This document shows positions 47,742-59,685 of a stretch of 64,000 nucleotides of DNA, piece after piece. Made by a program: the position numbers and the translations under genes. The stretch is taken from contig JALUXU010000067.1 in the NCBI GenBank assembly GCA_027013225.1, positions 61,823 through 125,822 of the forward strand, in the 5' to 3' direction. The stretch comes from Acidihalobacter sp. (GTDB lineage Bacteria; Pseudomonadota; Gammaproteobacteria; DSM-5130; Acidihalobacteraceae). The stretch's first letter is position 1. Every line of letters begins with the position of its first letter. Below the pieces are notes generated by a model. That model ran no database searches, was not told the origin of the DNA, and saw nothing but the letters and a program-made list of their open reading frames with translations.

Positions 47742-47885
47742 TCAGCCTCCTTGGGCGGTTTTTGCGGGCTGATGGGGTGAGGGCAGATACAAAGGGCCCT
47801 TTTGACCGCAGCCGCTGAGAGTGAAAAACATGCATAGGCTCAGCAAGGCGGCGATCAATGTAGAAAGCGGCAGATTGTGTTTCAT
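47742..47885 (-). CDS. lptM: Small lipoprotein LptM (YifL-like)
   Basis: A short gene read directly from the sequence: 47 residues starting MKHNLPLSTLIAALL, with a hydrophobic signal segment and the lipobox LSGC, so Cys26 would be lipidated. The mature part begins CGQKGPLYLP, the LptM signature. LptM helps LptD assemble into the outer membrane LPS transport complex. It stands right before lysA, a conserved arrangement in gammaproteobacteria. It is too short for usual ORF cut-offs, so easily missed. Confidence 0.92.
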   Translation of the reverse strand: MKHNLPLSTLIAALLSLCMFFTLSGCGQKGPLYLPSPHQPAKTAQGG

Positions 47886-48019
47886 GGGCAGTGATCGAGA
47901 GAGTGAACATGCGCTAAATTAACCGATATGGCCTTGTTTATAAATACGAGGAGCCCTTTGGGGTGAGGTAGAATCAACTTCGTCGAAACAAAATCCCGCA
48001 TGATAAGGAACGCCAAACG

Positions 48020-48667
48020 ATGGCCGAACTTGATTCCATTGTGCATGAATACGGCACTTTGCCTCGCCATACGTTGGCCTGGCTCCATGGTCTGGGCGCG
48101 GACGGGAGCGATTTCGAGCCTGTTTTCGAGCAGCTACTGGGTCAACGATCGATTGGGTGGCGTGTGGTTCTGCCACACGCGCCTCTGCGCGCCGTAACGA
48201 TCAATGGTGGCCAGCGGATGCGCGCCTGGTACGATTTTCTCAGTATGGAATTCACTCGCGGGGAATCCAGTGATGATATCGCGCAGTCGGTTGCCATGGT
48301 CATGGATCTGCTGCGCGAGGAACGCGCGCGACTCGGCGAAGGCGGTAAACTGATACTCGGTGGATTCTCCCAGGGTGGAGTGATCGCGCTGGAGGCGGGA
48401 CTGAGAGCCGAAGCGCGGGTGGACGGGGTGGTGGCGTTTTCCACCTACCTTTGGCGTGATGTGCCGGCATCCCAAACAAGGCCGCCCGTTTTCCAGGCGC
48501 ATGGCGAACACGATCCGGTCATCCCCCTGGCGCTGGGGGTGGCCGCGCATCGCGCCCTGCAAGCGGCGGATGTGGATAGTGTTTTTAAAACCTACCCCAT
48601 GGGTCACAGCGTGTGTGACGCGGAACTCGCCGATCTCGATGCTTGGCTTTGGAAACAAGCGTATTAA
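48020..48667 (+). CDS. Carboxylesterase, alpha/beta hydrolase
   Basis: This 215-residue enzyme is of the phospholipase/carboxylesterase family (like Pseudomonas EstB). It has LAWLHGLGADGSDF as oxyanion region near residue 19, the nucleophile serine in LGGFSQGGVIALEAG near residue 116, the acid in QAHGEHDPVIPL near residue 168, and the histidine in YPMGHSVCDAEL. The ATG at 48020 has AAGGA upstream. It is followed by two small genes on the same strand, possibly one unit. The substrate is unknown. Confidence 0.92.
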   Translation: MAELDSIVHEYGTLPRHTLAWLHGLGADGSDFEPVFEQLLGQRSIGWRVVLPHAPLRAVTINGGQRMRAWYDFLSMEFTRGESSDDIAQSVAMVMDLLREERARLGEGGKLILGGFSQGGVIALEAGLRAEARVDGVVAFSTYLWRDVPASQTRPPVFQAHGEHDPVIPLALGVAAHRALQAADVDSVFKTYPMGHSVCDAELADLDAWLWKQAY

Positions 48668-48698
48668 ACATCCACGCCGATCGAGGGAGCGATTTCTC

Positions 48699-49067
48699 GT
48701 GAGCAACAACGACACTTCTATGCAGATTTCTGGGCAAGTCGGCCTCAAGCCCTCAGCGCCTCTTTGGCGGCGTGTGCCGACACGCACCCCGGAGGGACAG
48801 TTGGCGAGCGATTTCATGATGATCATTCCAGGATTGCGGCGGCGCCCGGAGGCGCAGATCGAGCGCAGGCTGGGCGCGATCCGGAGTGTTCTGGAGCGTT
48901 ATCGCGAGGTAGTGTTGTTCGCGGACATGAATCTCAAGCTCAACGTGTTGTGGATCAGCGTGCGTCCCGTGCATGGCATCACCCTCGAGATGGCGGCGGC
49001 CATCAAAACCAAGGTGCCTGAAGCCCTGCTGGTGAGCAGCAAGTGCCGTCCGGAAGAAATGCGATGA
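48699..49067 (+). CDS. Hypothetical protein of 122 residues
   Basis: I do not recognise this protein. It starts with GTG at 48699, preceded by GAGGGAG at good spacing; an ATG seven codons on is an alternative. It has no signal peptide or membrane helix. The core, residues 40-110, alternates hydrophobic and charged residues in an apparent alpha/beta pattern: FMMIIPGLRRRPEAQIERRL, then VVLFADMNLKLNVLWISVRP and a helix with EMAAAIKTKVPEALLV. It overlaps the next gene by ATGA, so it is cotranslated with DUF2905 and perhaps works with it. Confidence 0.72.
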   Translation: MSNNDTSMQISGQVGLKPSAPLWRRVPTRTPEGQLASDFMMIIPGLRRRPEAQIERRLGAIRSVLERYREVVLFADMNLKLNVLWISVRPVHGITLEMAAAIKTKVPEALLVSSKCRPEEMR

Positions 49068-49264
49068 CGAAAACGCTGGTGATCATCGGCGCATTGCTGA
49101 TCTTTATCGGATTGGCCTGGCCCTGGCTTTCGAAGCTTGGTCTGGGGCGCCTGCCCGGTGACATTCTCATCCGCCGCAATGGTTTCACTTTTTATTTTCC
49201 GCTGACGACTTCGATCATCGTCAGTCTACTGCTTTCGCTCATTTTCTGGCTGTTCCGCAAGTAA
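49064..49264 (+). CDS. DUF2905 family membrane protein
   Basis: This 66-residue protein is a DUF2905 member: two membrane helices (about residues 4-20 and 42-62) with the conserved loop LGRLPGDILIRRNGFTFYFP between them. The function is unknown. It overlaps the upstream gene as ATGA. Decayed mobile DNA begins directly after it. Confidence 0.85.
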   Translation: MTKTLVIIGALLIFIGLAWPWLSKLGLGRLPGDILIRRNGFTFYFPLTTSIIVSLLLSLIFWLFRK

Positions 49265-49269
49265 ATCTA

Positions 49270-49640
49270 GAGTGGGGGTTTCAGAGGCATAGCGGAGCGA
49301 AAAGCGGCAGCCATGCGGTTGCCGCGCCCACTTTGCAATTGGATGCCATTTTTGCTCAGGCGCTACCTGCCAGGCCGGCGGGCTTCGCCATCGAGGCTTA
49401 CCTGGCGCTGGAAATGCGCAACCATTAGGCCAGCGACTACACGTGGATGCAGCAGGGGAAATGGTTCTGGTTGTGGCTGGCCCGGCAGTTTGTCCGTTTG
49501 GTGCTGCAGGGGGTCTCAGCAGAGGCAGTCCACCTGGTGGTGGACGATATGGTATGTAGTGGTGGAGCATCATGCCGGCCATGGGCCTCCGCTCACGGCG
49601 CCGATTCAAATCGCATTATCCGAATCTGCTGTAGTCGTTC
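49270..49640 (+). pseudogene. Decayed DDE transposase fragment
   Basis: One frame reads PTLQLDAIFAQALPARPAGF from about 49330, then ALEMRNH followed by a stop at about 49428, then KWFWLWLARQFVRLVLQ and AVHLVVDDMV. This resembles the N-terminal and first catalytic-Asp region (VVDDxV) of IS4/IS701-type DDE transposases. A second frame continues with similarity around 49560-49600 (EHHAGHGPP), suggesting a frameshift. The rest of the element, its ends and target duplications are missing. Family assignment is from memory of motif patterns. Confidence 0.6.
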
Positions 49641-49842
49641 TGTCCGTCTCATGATCCACCTTCTCGGTGAATATGAAACCGGACAAATCACGCGCTACAA
49701 ACCCGGACAGTTTGTTTGCTCCTAACATAGCGTTATTTTATGCTTGACTAGATCGTTAATATATTATTAAATGCTGATATCGAGTTGTTTCTTAATCAGT
49801 TCGGTATCTCCTCCTTATTATCCTCCTCCTTTGGTGGTATTT
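49641..49842. other. AT-rich intergenic stretch without recognisable gene
   Basis: This stretch is markedly more AT-rich than its surroundings and holds a run of pyrimidine-rich repeats of CTCCT near 49808-49830. A possible promoter-like TTGACT stands at 49744. Small frames lack a convincing start, ribosome site or homology. It leads straight into the terminator at 49843, so it may be the 3' remainder of a lost transcription unit. Confidence 0.4.
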
Positions 49843-49869
49843 AGCGCGGCCTCGCCGCGCTTTTTTTTT
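49843..49869 (+). terminator. Strong rho-independent terminator
   Basis: AGCGCGGC pairs with GCCGCGCT over a three-base loop CTC, followed by a run of nine T. No intact gene precedes it on this strand, and the intron relic begins two bases after the T-run. Confidence 0.88.
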
Positions 49870-49870
49870 G

Positions 49871-50339
49871 GTGCGTCCAGCATGGGTGCTCTCCGCGGGT
49901 GGAAATCCCGCCGCGAGCTGGTTACGTTGAGTGAAACGAAGCGCGACTGCGGAAGGGTAACCGACCGTGGGGAGGAGCTGTAGAGCGCAAAAACGCTGGC
50001 CGAACGCCTGCGGGAGTGCGTGAACGATTGGAAGGCTTGCTTCCGGCTGGCCCGGACACCCGAGGTGTTCCGCTGCCTGGACGAATGGCTGCGCTACCGC
50101 CTTCGGGCCTTGCAGCTCGCGCACTGGAAATGGGGCAAGACTATGTGCCGGGAACTGAAGGCGCTGGGTGCCACCGGCGAGGTGGCTCGGCGGATCGCGG
50201 TAATGCCGATCGCCTTCTTCGACCAGCTGGGCGTGCCCCGGCACTCATGACCCTGACTTCCCGAACCGCCCGGTGCGGACTCGCATGCCGGGTGGCGTGG
50301 GAGGGCCCGGTCAGGTATCCTGACCGCCCGTATCCCGAT
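49871..50339 (+). mobile_element. Internally deleted group II intron relic, probably class C
   Basis: The 5' end GTGCGTCCAGCATGGGTG matches the bacterial group II intron start (GUGYG), and domain I-like sequence continues to about 49985 (AAGCGCGACTGCGGAAGG). The 3' part has a recognisable domain V at 50263-50299: an eight-pair lower helix, a two-base TG bulge on the 3' side, a four-pair upper helix and a tetraloop. The end TATCCCGAT is a usual 3' intron end. The lower helix carries CGC where class C introns have their catalytic triad. About 469 bases remain against roughly 2 kb for a full element, so it cannot move by itself. Confidence 0.82.
49984..50250 (+). pseudogene. C-terminal fragment of group II intron maturase
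   Basis: After the TAG at 49981 the frame reads TLAERLRECVNDWKACFRLA, then FRCLDEWLRYRLRALQL, GKTMCRELKALGATGEVARR and FFDQLGVPRHS before a stop at 50248. This is the domain X end of a group II intron reverse transcriptase/maturase. About 17 residues that normally follow VAR (the segment with Asn-Ser-Arg and Trp pairs) are missing in frame. The reverse transcriptase domain is gone, joined directly to intron RNA sequence near 49985. Confidence 0.8.
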
Positions 50340-50563
50340 TCATTGACAGTGTGTTGAAATTCTGGGGGATCCTGAGTTCGAGGAACCCGTACTGGATGCT
50401 TGCCAAAACCGGCAGGTTCATGACGTGGATGAAGCATTCATGCTAGTTCTGGCTCGGAACGTCAAAATCCGTCCCTCAGCCCACTCGCTTCGCTAAACGC
50501 GCGTGCGATGGACGACAAAAAGCGATATATATTTATTTGTTTTTAGAGCAAGAGGTTTTTAGG
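50340..50563. other. Intergenic region between intron relic and cbbQ
   Basis: No gene is seen. It holds the downstream exon of the intron insertion, then an AT-rich segment at 50520-50550 that could serve as the cbbQ promoter. AGAGG lies 13 bases before the cbbQ ATG. Confidence 0.4.
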
Positions 50564-51370
50564 ATGACAGTCGATGTGCGCCAATACTTGATCGAAAAAG
50601 AACCCTACTACGAGGCGCAGGGGCGGGAAGTCGCTCTGTACCAGGCTGCCTACCGCAATCGCCTGCCGGTGATGATCAAGGGGCCGACCGGCTGTGGAAA
50701 GTCACGGTTCGTCGAATATATGGCGTGGAGGCTTGGCAAGCCACTGATTACCGTCGCTTGCAATGAAGACATGACGGCCAGCGATTTGGTGGGACGCTAT
50801 CTCTTGGAAGCCAATGGCACACGTTGGCTCGACGGGCCACTCACCACCGCCGCGCGTCTCGGCGCAATTTGCTACCTGGATGAGGTCGTGGAGGCTCGCC
50901 AGGATACCACTGTGGTTATTCATCCGCTGACTGATCATCGCCGTACTTTGCCGCTGGACAAGAAGGGCGAGCTCATCCACGCTCATCCAGATTTTCAGCT
51001 GGTGATTTCCTATAACCCGGGCTATCAATCGTTGATGAAAGACCTCAAGCAATCGACCCGGCAGCGTTTCACCGCCTTCGATTTCGATTATCCGGAAGCG
51101 GCGCTTGAAACCACAATCCTCAGTCAGGAAACGGGGCTGGACGAAGTTATGAGCGCCAAACTGGTCAAGATCGGCCAGGTCGCCCGTGATCTCAAGGGGC
51201 ATGGGTTGGATGAGGGTATTTCCACGCGTCTGCTGGTCTATGCCGCCACCCTGATCGCCGATGGCGTCGAGCCGCGCGATGCGTGCCGGATGGCGTTGGC
51301 GCGGCCGTTGACCGACGATGCCGATATCCGCGAAGTCATCGAGCACGCCATTGATGTGACTTTCGCCTGA
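50564..51370 (+). CDS. cbbQ: RuBisCO activase AAA+ subunit CbbQ
   Basis: CbbQ is a MoxR-type AAA+ ATPase that, with CbbO, removes inhibitory sugar phosphates from RuBisCO. The 268-residue protein has Walker A KGPTGCGKSRFVEYMAW near residue 40, VACNEDMTASDLVGRYLLEA, Walker B GAICYLDEVVEARQDTTVVI and SYNPGYQSLMKDLKQSTRQR, closely matching CbbQ. The related NorQ has a similar layout, but the LDKKGELIHAHPDFQLVISY segment is CbbQ-like. It starts at 50564 and is followed nine bases later by cbbO. No RuBisCO gene is nearby. Confidence 0.9.
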   Translation: MTVDVRQYLIEKEPYYEAQGREVALYQAAYRNRLPVMIKGPTGCGKSRFVEYMAWRLGKPLITVACNEDMTASDLVGRYLLEANGTRWLDGPLTTAARLGAICYLDEVVEARQDTTVVIHPLTDHRRTLPLDKKGELIHAHPDFQLVISYNPGYQSLMKDLKQSTRQRFTAFDFDYPEAALETTILSQETGLDEVMSAKLVKIGQVARDLKGHGLDEGISTRLLVYAATLIADGVEPRDACRMALARPLTDDADIREVIEHAIDVTFA

Positions 51371-51378
51371 TTCAGAAC

Positions 51379-53622
51379 ATGGATGAATCCGTGGAATACT
51401 GGCAGGAGCGGCTGGATACGCGCTTCTCCATCGTTATCGATGTGCTAGCCGAATGCATGGCACAGGCGCAGTCGAGCTTGACGCCGGATGGTGTAGAGGC
51501 TTTTGTAGAGGCGGCGCGTTCTCTGGGTAAGTTGGGGCGCGGCCCCGATCCCATGCTGGCCTTTCTGGAGGGATGGCCGGATATTGCCCGCAACGCCGGC
51601 GAGGATGTGCTGGCAGACGTCATGACATTGGTTCGCCACATGCAGAAATCTCCCAATGGACATGCCATCGCTGCTTTTCTACAGACCTTGACAGCGGTGG
51701 CGCGTCGCCTTCAGTCTGGCGAGCAATTGCGTCACTATCTGGATATCGTGCGCGATTTGATGGATCGCACCACCACCTCGATTCACGGATTTCACGCTAC
51801 CCAGCCCAGTCCCGGCCTAGTGGATTTCCTGGTTCAGGCGCCGGCTTTGCTGGCTCAGCTGGATATCGCGGGTCTTCGGCGTTGGGTGGACTATGGCGTG
51901 TGCAATTATGTCGGCCATCCGGAAAGGCAAAAGGATTATTTCGGTCTGCATTCTGCGGATTCGCGCGCGGTGTTGCAACGTGAGCGTCACGGTACCCTTC
52001 TGGTTGACGTGGAGCGCCGCCTGGATCTCTATCTGCGCGGCCTGTGGCATGACAGTGACGTGTTGATACCGTATTCCACCGCTTTCGACACGCTGCGCAA
52101 GCCCGTGCCTTACTATGATTCGCTAGGCATCCGCTTGCCCGACGCCCAGGACGATGCCACCGGTATCAGCGGCATCAATTGCTATCGCGCCATGCTGGCC
52201 CACATGGTTGGTCATCGGCGCTGGTCGACGCCGCAGATCGCTGACAACTGGAGCCCTTTTCAGCGGATGGCGGTGGAGTTTTTCGAGGATAGCCGCATCG
52301 ATACGCTCCTGATCCGCGAGTATCCCGGCCTGAGGCGTTTGCTTCTGGCTTTGCATCCCAAACCGGTAGAGGATGCCTGCGATCCACAAACCACATCCTG
52401 CCTTCGTCACCGCCTGGCCATGCTTTCGCGGGCGCTGCTCGATCCGGAACATGGTTATAAGGATGTGGTTCTCAATGAGTTCGTATCCCGTTTCAACGCC
52501 TTGCTGTCACAGGGTGAGGCTTCGACGGAGGCGATGGCCGAACTGGCGCTGGCCTACGTCACCCGCACGCGCCGGGCCAGTGACCAATTCGCCAAGGTGC
52601 ATTTCGAGGAAACCGTCATCGGCTATCGTGACGACAATCGTCATCTGTGGCGTTTCATCGAGGAGGGTGATGAAGAGGAGTCGTTCGAGGAACAGCGCCG
52701 CACGCCAGAAGCGCCGGAAAGCCAAAGCCTGCCGCCACGTCATTATCCGGAGTGGGATTACCACAGCCGCAGTTACCGGCCCGACTGGGTCAGCGTCTAT
52801 GAGGCGCTACACCCGGCCGGCCAAGCTGGCGACATCGACCGTTTGCTGCAAAAGCACGCCCAGCTCGCGCGTCGCCTCGAGCGCCTGTTGGATAGCCTCA
52901 AGCCCCAGGACAAGGTGCGTATCCGTTATCAGGAAGAAGGCAGCGAGCTGGATCTGGACGTGGCCATTCGATCTTTGATCGATTTCAAGGCCGGCGCCAC
53001 GCCCGACCCGCGTATCAACATGAGTCACAGCACGGCCGGCAGGGACATCGCTGTTTCCGTATTGTTGGATCTTTCAGCCTCGCTCAACGACAAGGTGCCG
53101 GGGAGTGAGCAAACGATTCTCGAGCTTTCCCAGGAAGCCGTCTCCCTGCTGGCCTGGGCGATCGAGCGACTGGGCGATCCACTGGCCATCGCCGGCTTTC
53201 ATTCTAACACTCGTCATGAAGTGCGTTATCAGCACATCAAGGGATTTAAAGAACATTGGGGTGATGAGGTCAAGGCGCGGCTGGCGGCCATGCAGGCGGC
53301 CTATTCCACGCGCATGGGTGCCGCCATGCGCCATGCCGGCCATTACCTTGGCGCGCGCCGAAGCGATAAAAAACTCTTGTTGATCCTCACCGACGGGGAG
53401 CCTTCGGATGTGGACGTGCAGGACGACCGCCAGCTCATAGAGGATGCCCGTCAGGCGGTCAAGGAACTTGATCGCCAAGGTATTTTCACTTATTGCATCA
53501 GTCTGGATCCCCGCGCCGATGCCTATGTTTCCGATATTTTCGGACGTCATTACACGGTGGTCGACAATATTCAGCGCTTGCCTGAAAAACTGCCTGAATT
53601 GTTCCTATCACTGACAAAGTAA
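51379..53622 (+). CDS. cbbO: RuBisCO activase von Willebrand factor A subunit CbbO
   Basis: CbbO is the adaptor that joins the CbbQ hexamer to RuBisCO through a C-terminal VWA domain. The 747-residue protein has a mostly helical N-terminal region, a middle with SRIDTLLIREYPGLRRLLLA near residue 310, an acidic stretch DEEESFEEQ near 430, and the VWA domain from about 555. The metal-ion site DxSxS is present in VLLDLSASLND, and TDGEPSDVDV carries a second ligand. NorD is a close relative; the partner CbbQ supports CbbO. Confidence 0.88.
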   Translation: MDESVEYWQERLDTRFSIVIDVLAECMAQAQSSLTPDGVEAFVEAARSLGKLGRGPDPMLAFLEGWPDIARNAGEDVLADVMTLVRHMQKSPNGHAIAAFLQTLTAVARRLQSGEQLRHYLDIVRDLMDRTTTSIHGFHATQPSPGLVDFLVQAPALLAQLDIAGLRRWVDYGVCNYVGHPERQKDYFGLHSADSRAVLQRERHGTLLVDVERRLDLYLRGLWHDSDVLIPYSTAFDTLRKPVPYYDSLGIRLPDAQDDATGISGINCYRAMLAHMVGHRRWSTPQIADNWSPFQRMAVEFFEDSRIDTLLIREYPGLRRLLLALHPKPVEDACDPQTTSCLRHRLAMLSRALLDPEHGYKDVVLNEFVSRFNALLSQGEASTEAMAELALAYVTRTRRASDQFAKVHFEETVIGYRDDNRHLWRFIEEGDEEESFEEQRRTPEAPESQSLPPRHYPEWDYHSRSYRPDWVSVYEALHPAGQAGDIDRLLQKHAQLARRLERLLDSLKPQDKVRIRYQEEGSELDLDVAIRSLIDFKAGATPDPRINMSHSTAGRDIAVSVLLDLSASLNDKVPGSEQTILELSQEAVSLLAWAIERLGDPLAIAGFHSNTRHEVRYQHIKGFKEHWGDEVKARLAAMQAAYSTRMGAAMRHAGHYLGARRSDKKLLLILTDGEPSDVDVQDDRQLIEDARQAVKELDRQGIFTYCISLDPRADAYVSDIFGRHYTVVDNIQRLPEKLPELFLSLTK

Positions 53623-53738
53623 ACCCGTGGCTACGCTGCGGCGGTTACAATAATTTTTTATCGACCAAATTTCGCGATGGCCCGCATTTTTCCCGGAACG
53701 ATCTCCTCCAATTCTTGGCGATCGGATAGCGCTCATCC

Positions 53739-54644
53739 ATGAAAGTTCTCTTGCGCTTACTCGTCACGCTGTTGGTGTTCGCCTTGATTCTGCGTTCCGT
53801 AAACCTGGAGCGACTGGCGGAAACCTTCAGCCATATGCATATAGGCTTTTTGTTGTTGGCGGTGCTTTTGCAATTTATCAGCACCGTGCTGGCGGCGCTT
53901 CGCTGGCGGCTACTGATGCATGCCCTGGGCTTTGGGCAGAATGTGGCCTTTTACATCAAGAGTTATTTCAAGGGCATGTTTTTCAATCAGGGATTGCCGA
54001 CCAGCATCGGTGGGGATGCGATTCGTGTGCTGGATGTCGCCAGGCAGGGTTTTCGCAAACGCGACGCTTTCTATGGCGTGGCTTCAGACCGGATCATCGG
54101 TCTGGCCGCCCTGTTGGGCGTGAATCTCTTGGCCGGTCTGTTGTTTCTCGATCGGCTGCCGAGCGCTGTGCAGGTTCCGATTCTTTTCATCGCCGCCACG
54201 GGATTACTCGGTTTTGCTTTCCTGTTCGTATTCCGCCATATTCTCTGGCTGGAGCGTTGGCCAGTGGTTAAGCTGTTTCCTATCCTTTCCGAACGTATGC
54301 ATCGGATTTTCCATCGTCCGGCCACGGCGATTGCCATCCTGATATTGTCATTTTTGATCACGCTTGCGGCGGTGTTTTCCTTTTATTGCCTCGGCCTGAG
54401 CGTCGGCCTGCCTTATGGTCCGTTAAGCTATCTGGTCATCGTGCCGCCGGTTATCCTGCTCACCATCGTACCCGTTTCGCTGGCTGGATGGGGGGTGCGC
54501 GAAGGCGGTCTCGTGGGACTGTTTATGTTGCTTGGTGCGGGCAAAGCGCCGGTGTTGGCCATGTCTCTTGCCTATGGCGGTATTTTGATCCTGGTCAGCC
54601 TGCCGGGATTGATCGTTTACTTGCTGGACAGAAGCGTGAAGTGA
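53739..54644 (+). CDS. UPF0104 / lysylphosphatidylglycerol synthase TM-region protein
   Basis: This 301-residue integral membrane protein has about seven or eight hydrophobic segments and the family motifs ALRWRLLMHALG near residue 50, YFKGMFFNQGLPTSIGGDAI near 75-94, and GWGVREGGLVGLFMLLGA near 250. Relatives (AglD/YbhN, LPG synthase TM) act in lipid or glycan transfer or flipping. The neighbouring glycosyltransferase 13 bases downstream suggests an envelope glycolipid role. Confidence 0.86.
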   Translation: MKVLLRLLVTLLVFALILRSVNLERLAETFSHMHIGFLLLAVLLQFISTVLAALRWRLLMHALGFGQNVAFYIKSYFKGMFFNQGLPTSIGGDAIRVLDVARQGFRKRDAFYGVASDRIIGLAALLGVNLLAGLLFLDRLPSAVQVPILFIAATGLLGFAFLFVFRHILWLERWPVVKLFPILSERMHRIFHRPATAIAILILSFLITLAAVFSFYCLGLSVGLPYGPLSYLVIVPPVILLTIVPVSLAGWGVREGGLVGLFMLLGAGKAPVLAMSLAYGGILILVSLPGLIVYLLDRSVK

Positions 54645-54657
54645 GGATGTCTCTGGA

Positions 54658-55907
54658 ATGAAAGTCGACACTATGCGCCGCATCGATTACTGGGCCGGCA
54701 TCCCTCTTTGCTGGCTGGCTACAGTGTGGACAAGGCTGGTCGGCGTATTCTCGTCGGCAAAAAAAGATTCCATCCGGCGCGCGCTGTTCATCGAGCTTTC
54801 GGAAATGGGTAGCGCGGTGCTGGTCGATCCGGCGATGCGCAAGCTCGTGCATGAAACCGGCGCCGAGCTTTATTTCGTCATCTTCGCCAAGAATGCGCCC
54901 AGTCTGGGCTTGCTCGCTACCGTGCCAGAATCGCACATCTATACTATACGCGAAGACAGCCTTTGGCATTTGGCATTCGACACACTGAGATTTTTCCGCT
55001 GGACACGCCGGCAGGGTATCGACACGGTCTATGATCTTGAGCTCTTTTCGCGCTACAGCGCCTTGCTCACGGGCTTGTCGGGAGCGAAACGGCGCATCGG
55101 TTTTTATGCCTATCACAACGAGGGGCTTTATCGCGGCGAGATGCTCACCCATCGTGTCTGGTACAACCCTCATCAACATATCGCCCGATCATTCGTGGCT
55201 TTGGTCAACGCCAGTCTTGCCCAGACGGTCGAATCGCCTTATTCCAAGAAGCGCGTGGGCGAAAAGGAGGTGCGCCTTGCGCGCGCCAATGTCGCGCCCG
55301 AGCAGCAAGCGGCGATACGCGAACGCATCCTTGCCTTGTATCCCCAATACAATCCCGCTTCGATGCGGCTTGTATTGATCAATCCCAACGCCAGCGACCT
55401 GCTGCCGCAACGGCGCTGGATGCCGGAGCGTTTCGTGGCTCTCATGAGGCGCTTGCTCGACGCATACCCGCAGATACTTGTTCTCATCACCGGCGCGCCC
55501 GCTGAAGCGGGGCAGGCCGAGGCGCTGGGCCGCCAGGTTGCTGACCCGCGTTGTCTCAACTTCGCTGGGAAGGTTGCCTTTTCAGAACTTTGCGCGCTAT
55601 ACAATGAAGCCGCGCTGCTGATCACCAACGATTCCGGGCCCGGCCATTTCGCGGCGGTCACGCAGCTGCCAACCGTGGCCCTGTTTGGGCCGGAAACGCC
55701 GGCGCTGTACGGTCCGCTGAACCCCAACGCCCGCACGCTGTATGCCGGCCTGGCCTGCTCGCCCTGCGTGAGCGCGGCCAACCACCGCAAAACGCCATGC
55801 AATGATAATGTTTGCCTTAAAGTCATCACTGTCGAGGACGTCCTGAACGACGCAAAAGCCTTCCTCGATGCCGAGAAATCGAGACTCCCTACGCGATTAA
55901 AGACGCC

Positions 55908-55911
<4 letters not shown>
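54658..55911 (+). CDS. Glycosyltransferase family 9 protein
   Basis: This 417-residue protein belongs to glycosyltransferase family 9, whose members are ADP-heptose:LPS heptosyltransferases. It has [20 protein letters not shown] near residue 240, the nucleotide-sugar site [13 protein letters not shown] near 321 and [16 protein letters not shown] near 338. The acceptor and exact sugar cannot be told. It follows the UPF0104 gene by 13 bases and overlaps metH as ATGA. Its base composition is noticeably less C-ending than that of metH. Confidence 0.88.
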
Positions 55912-59615
<3,704 letters not shown>

Positions 59616-59685
59616 GCAGGTTTTAACTGTCTTTCTTTACTTTCACATTTATCCGGGCGCTTACATGTGATGGGGTCATAAGGCA

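Noticed and set aside
49771..49983. Short plus-strand frame starting MLISSCFL before the terminator
   Set aside because: It runs through the terminator hairpin and into the intron relic, so it cannot be a natural gene in that form; no homology was recognised.
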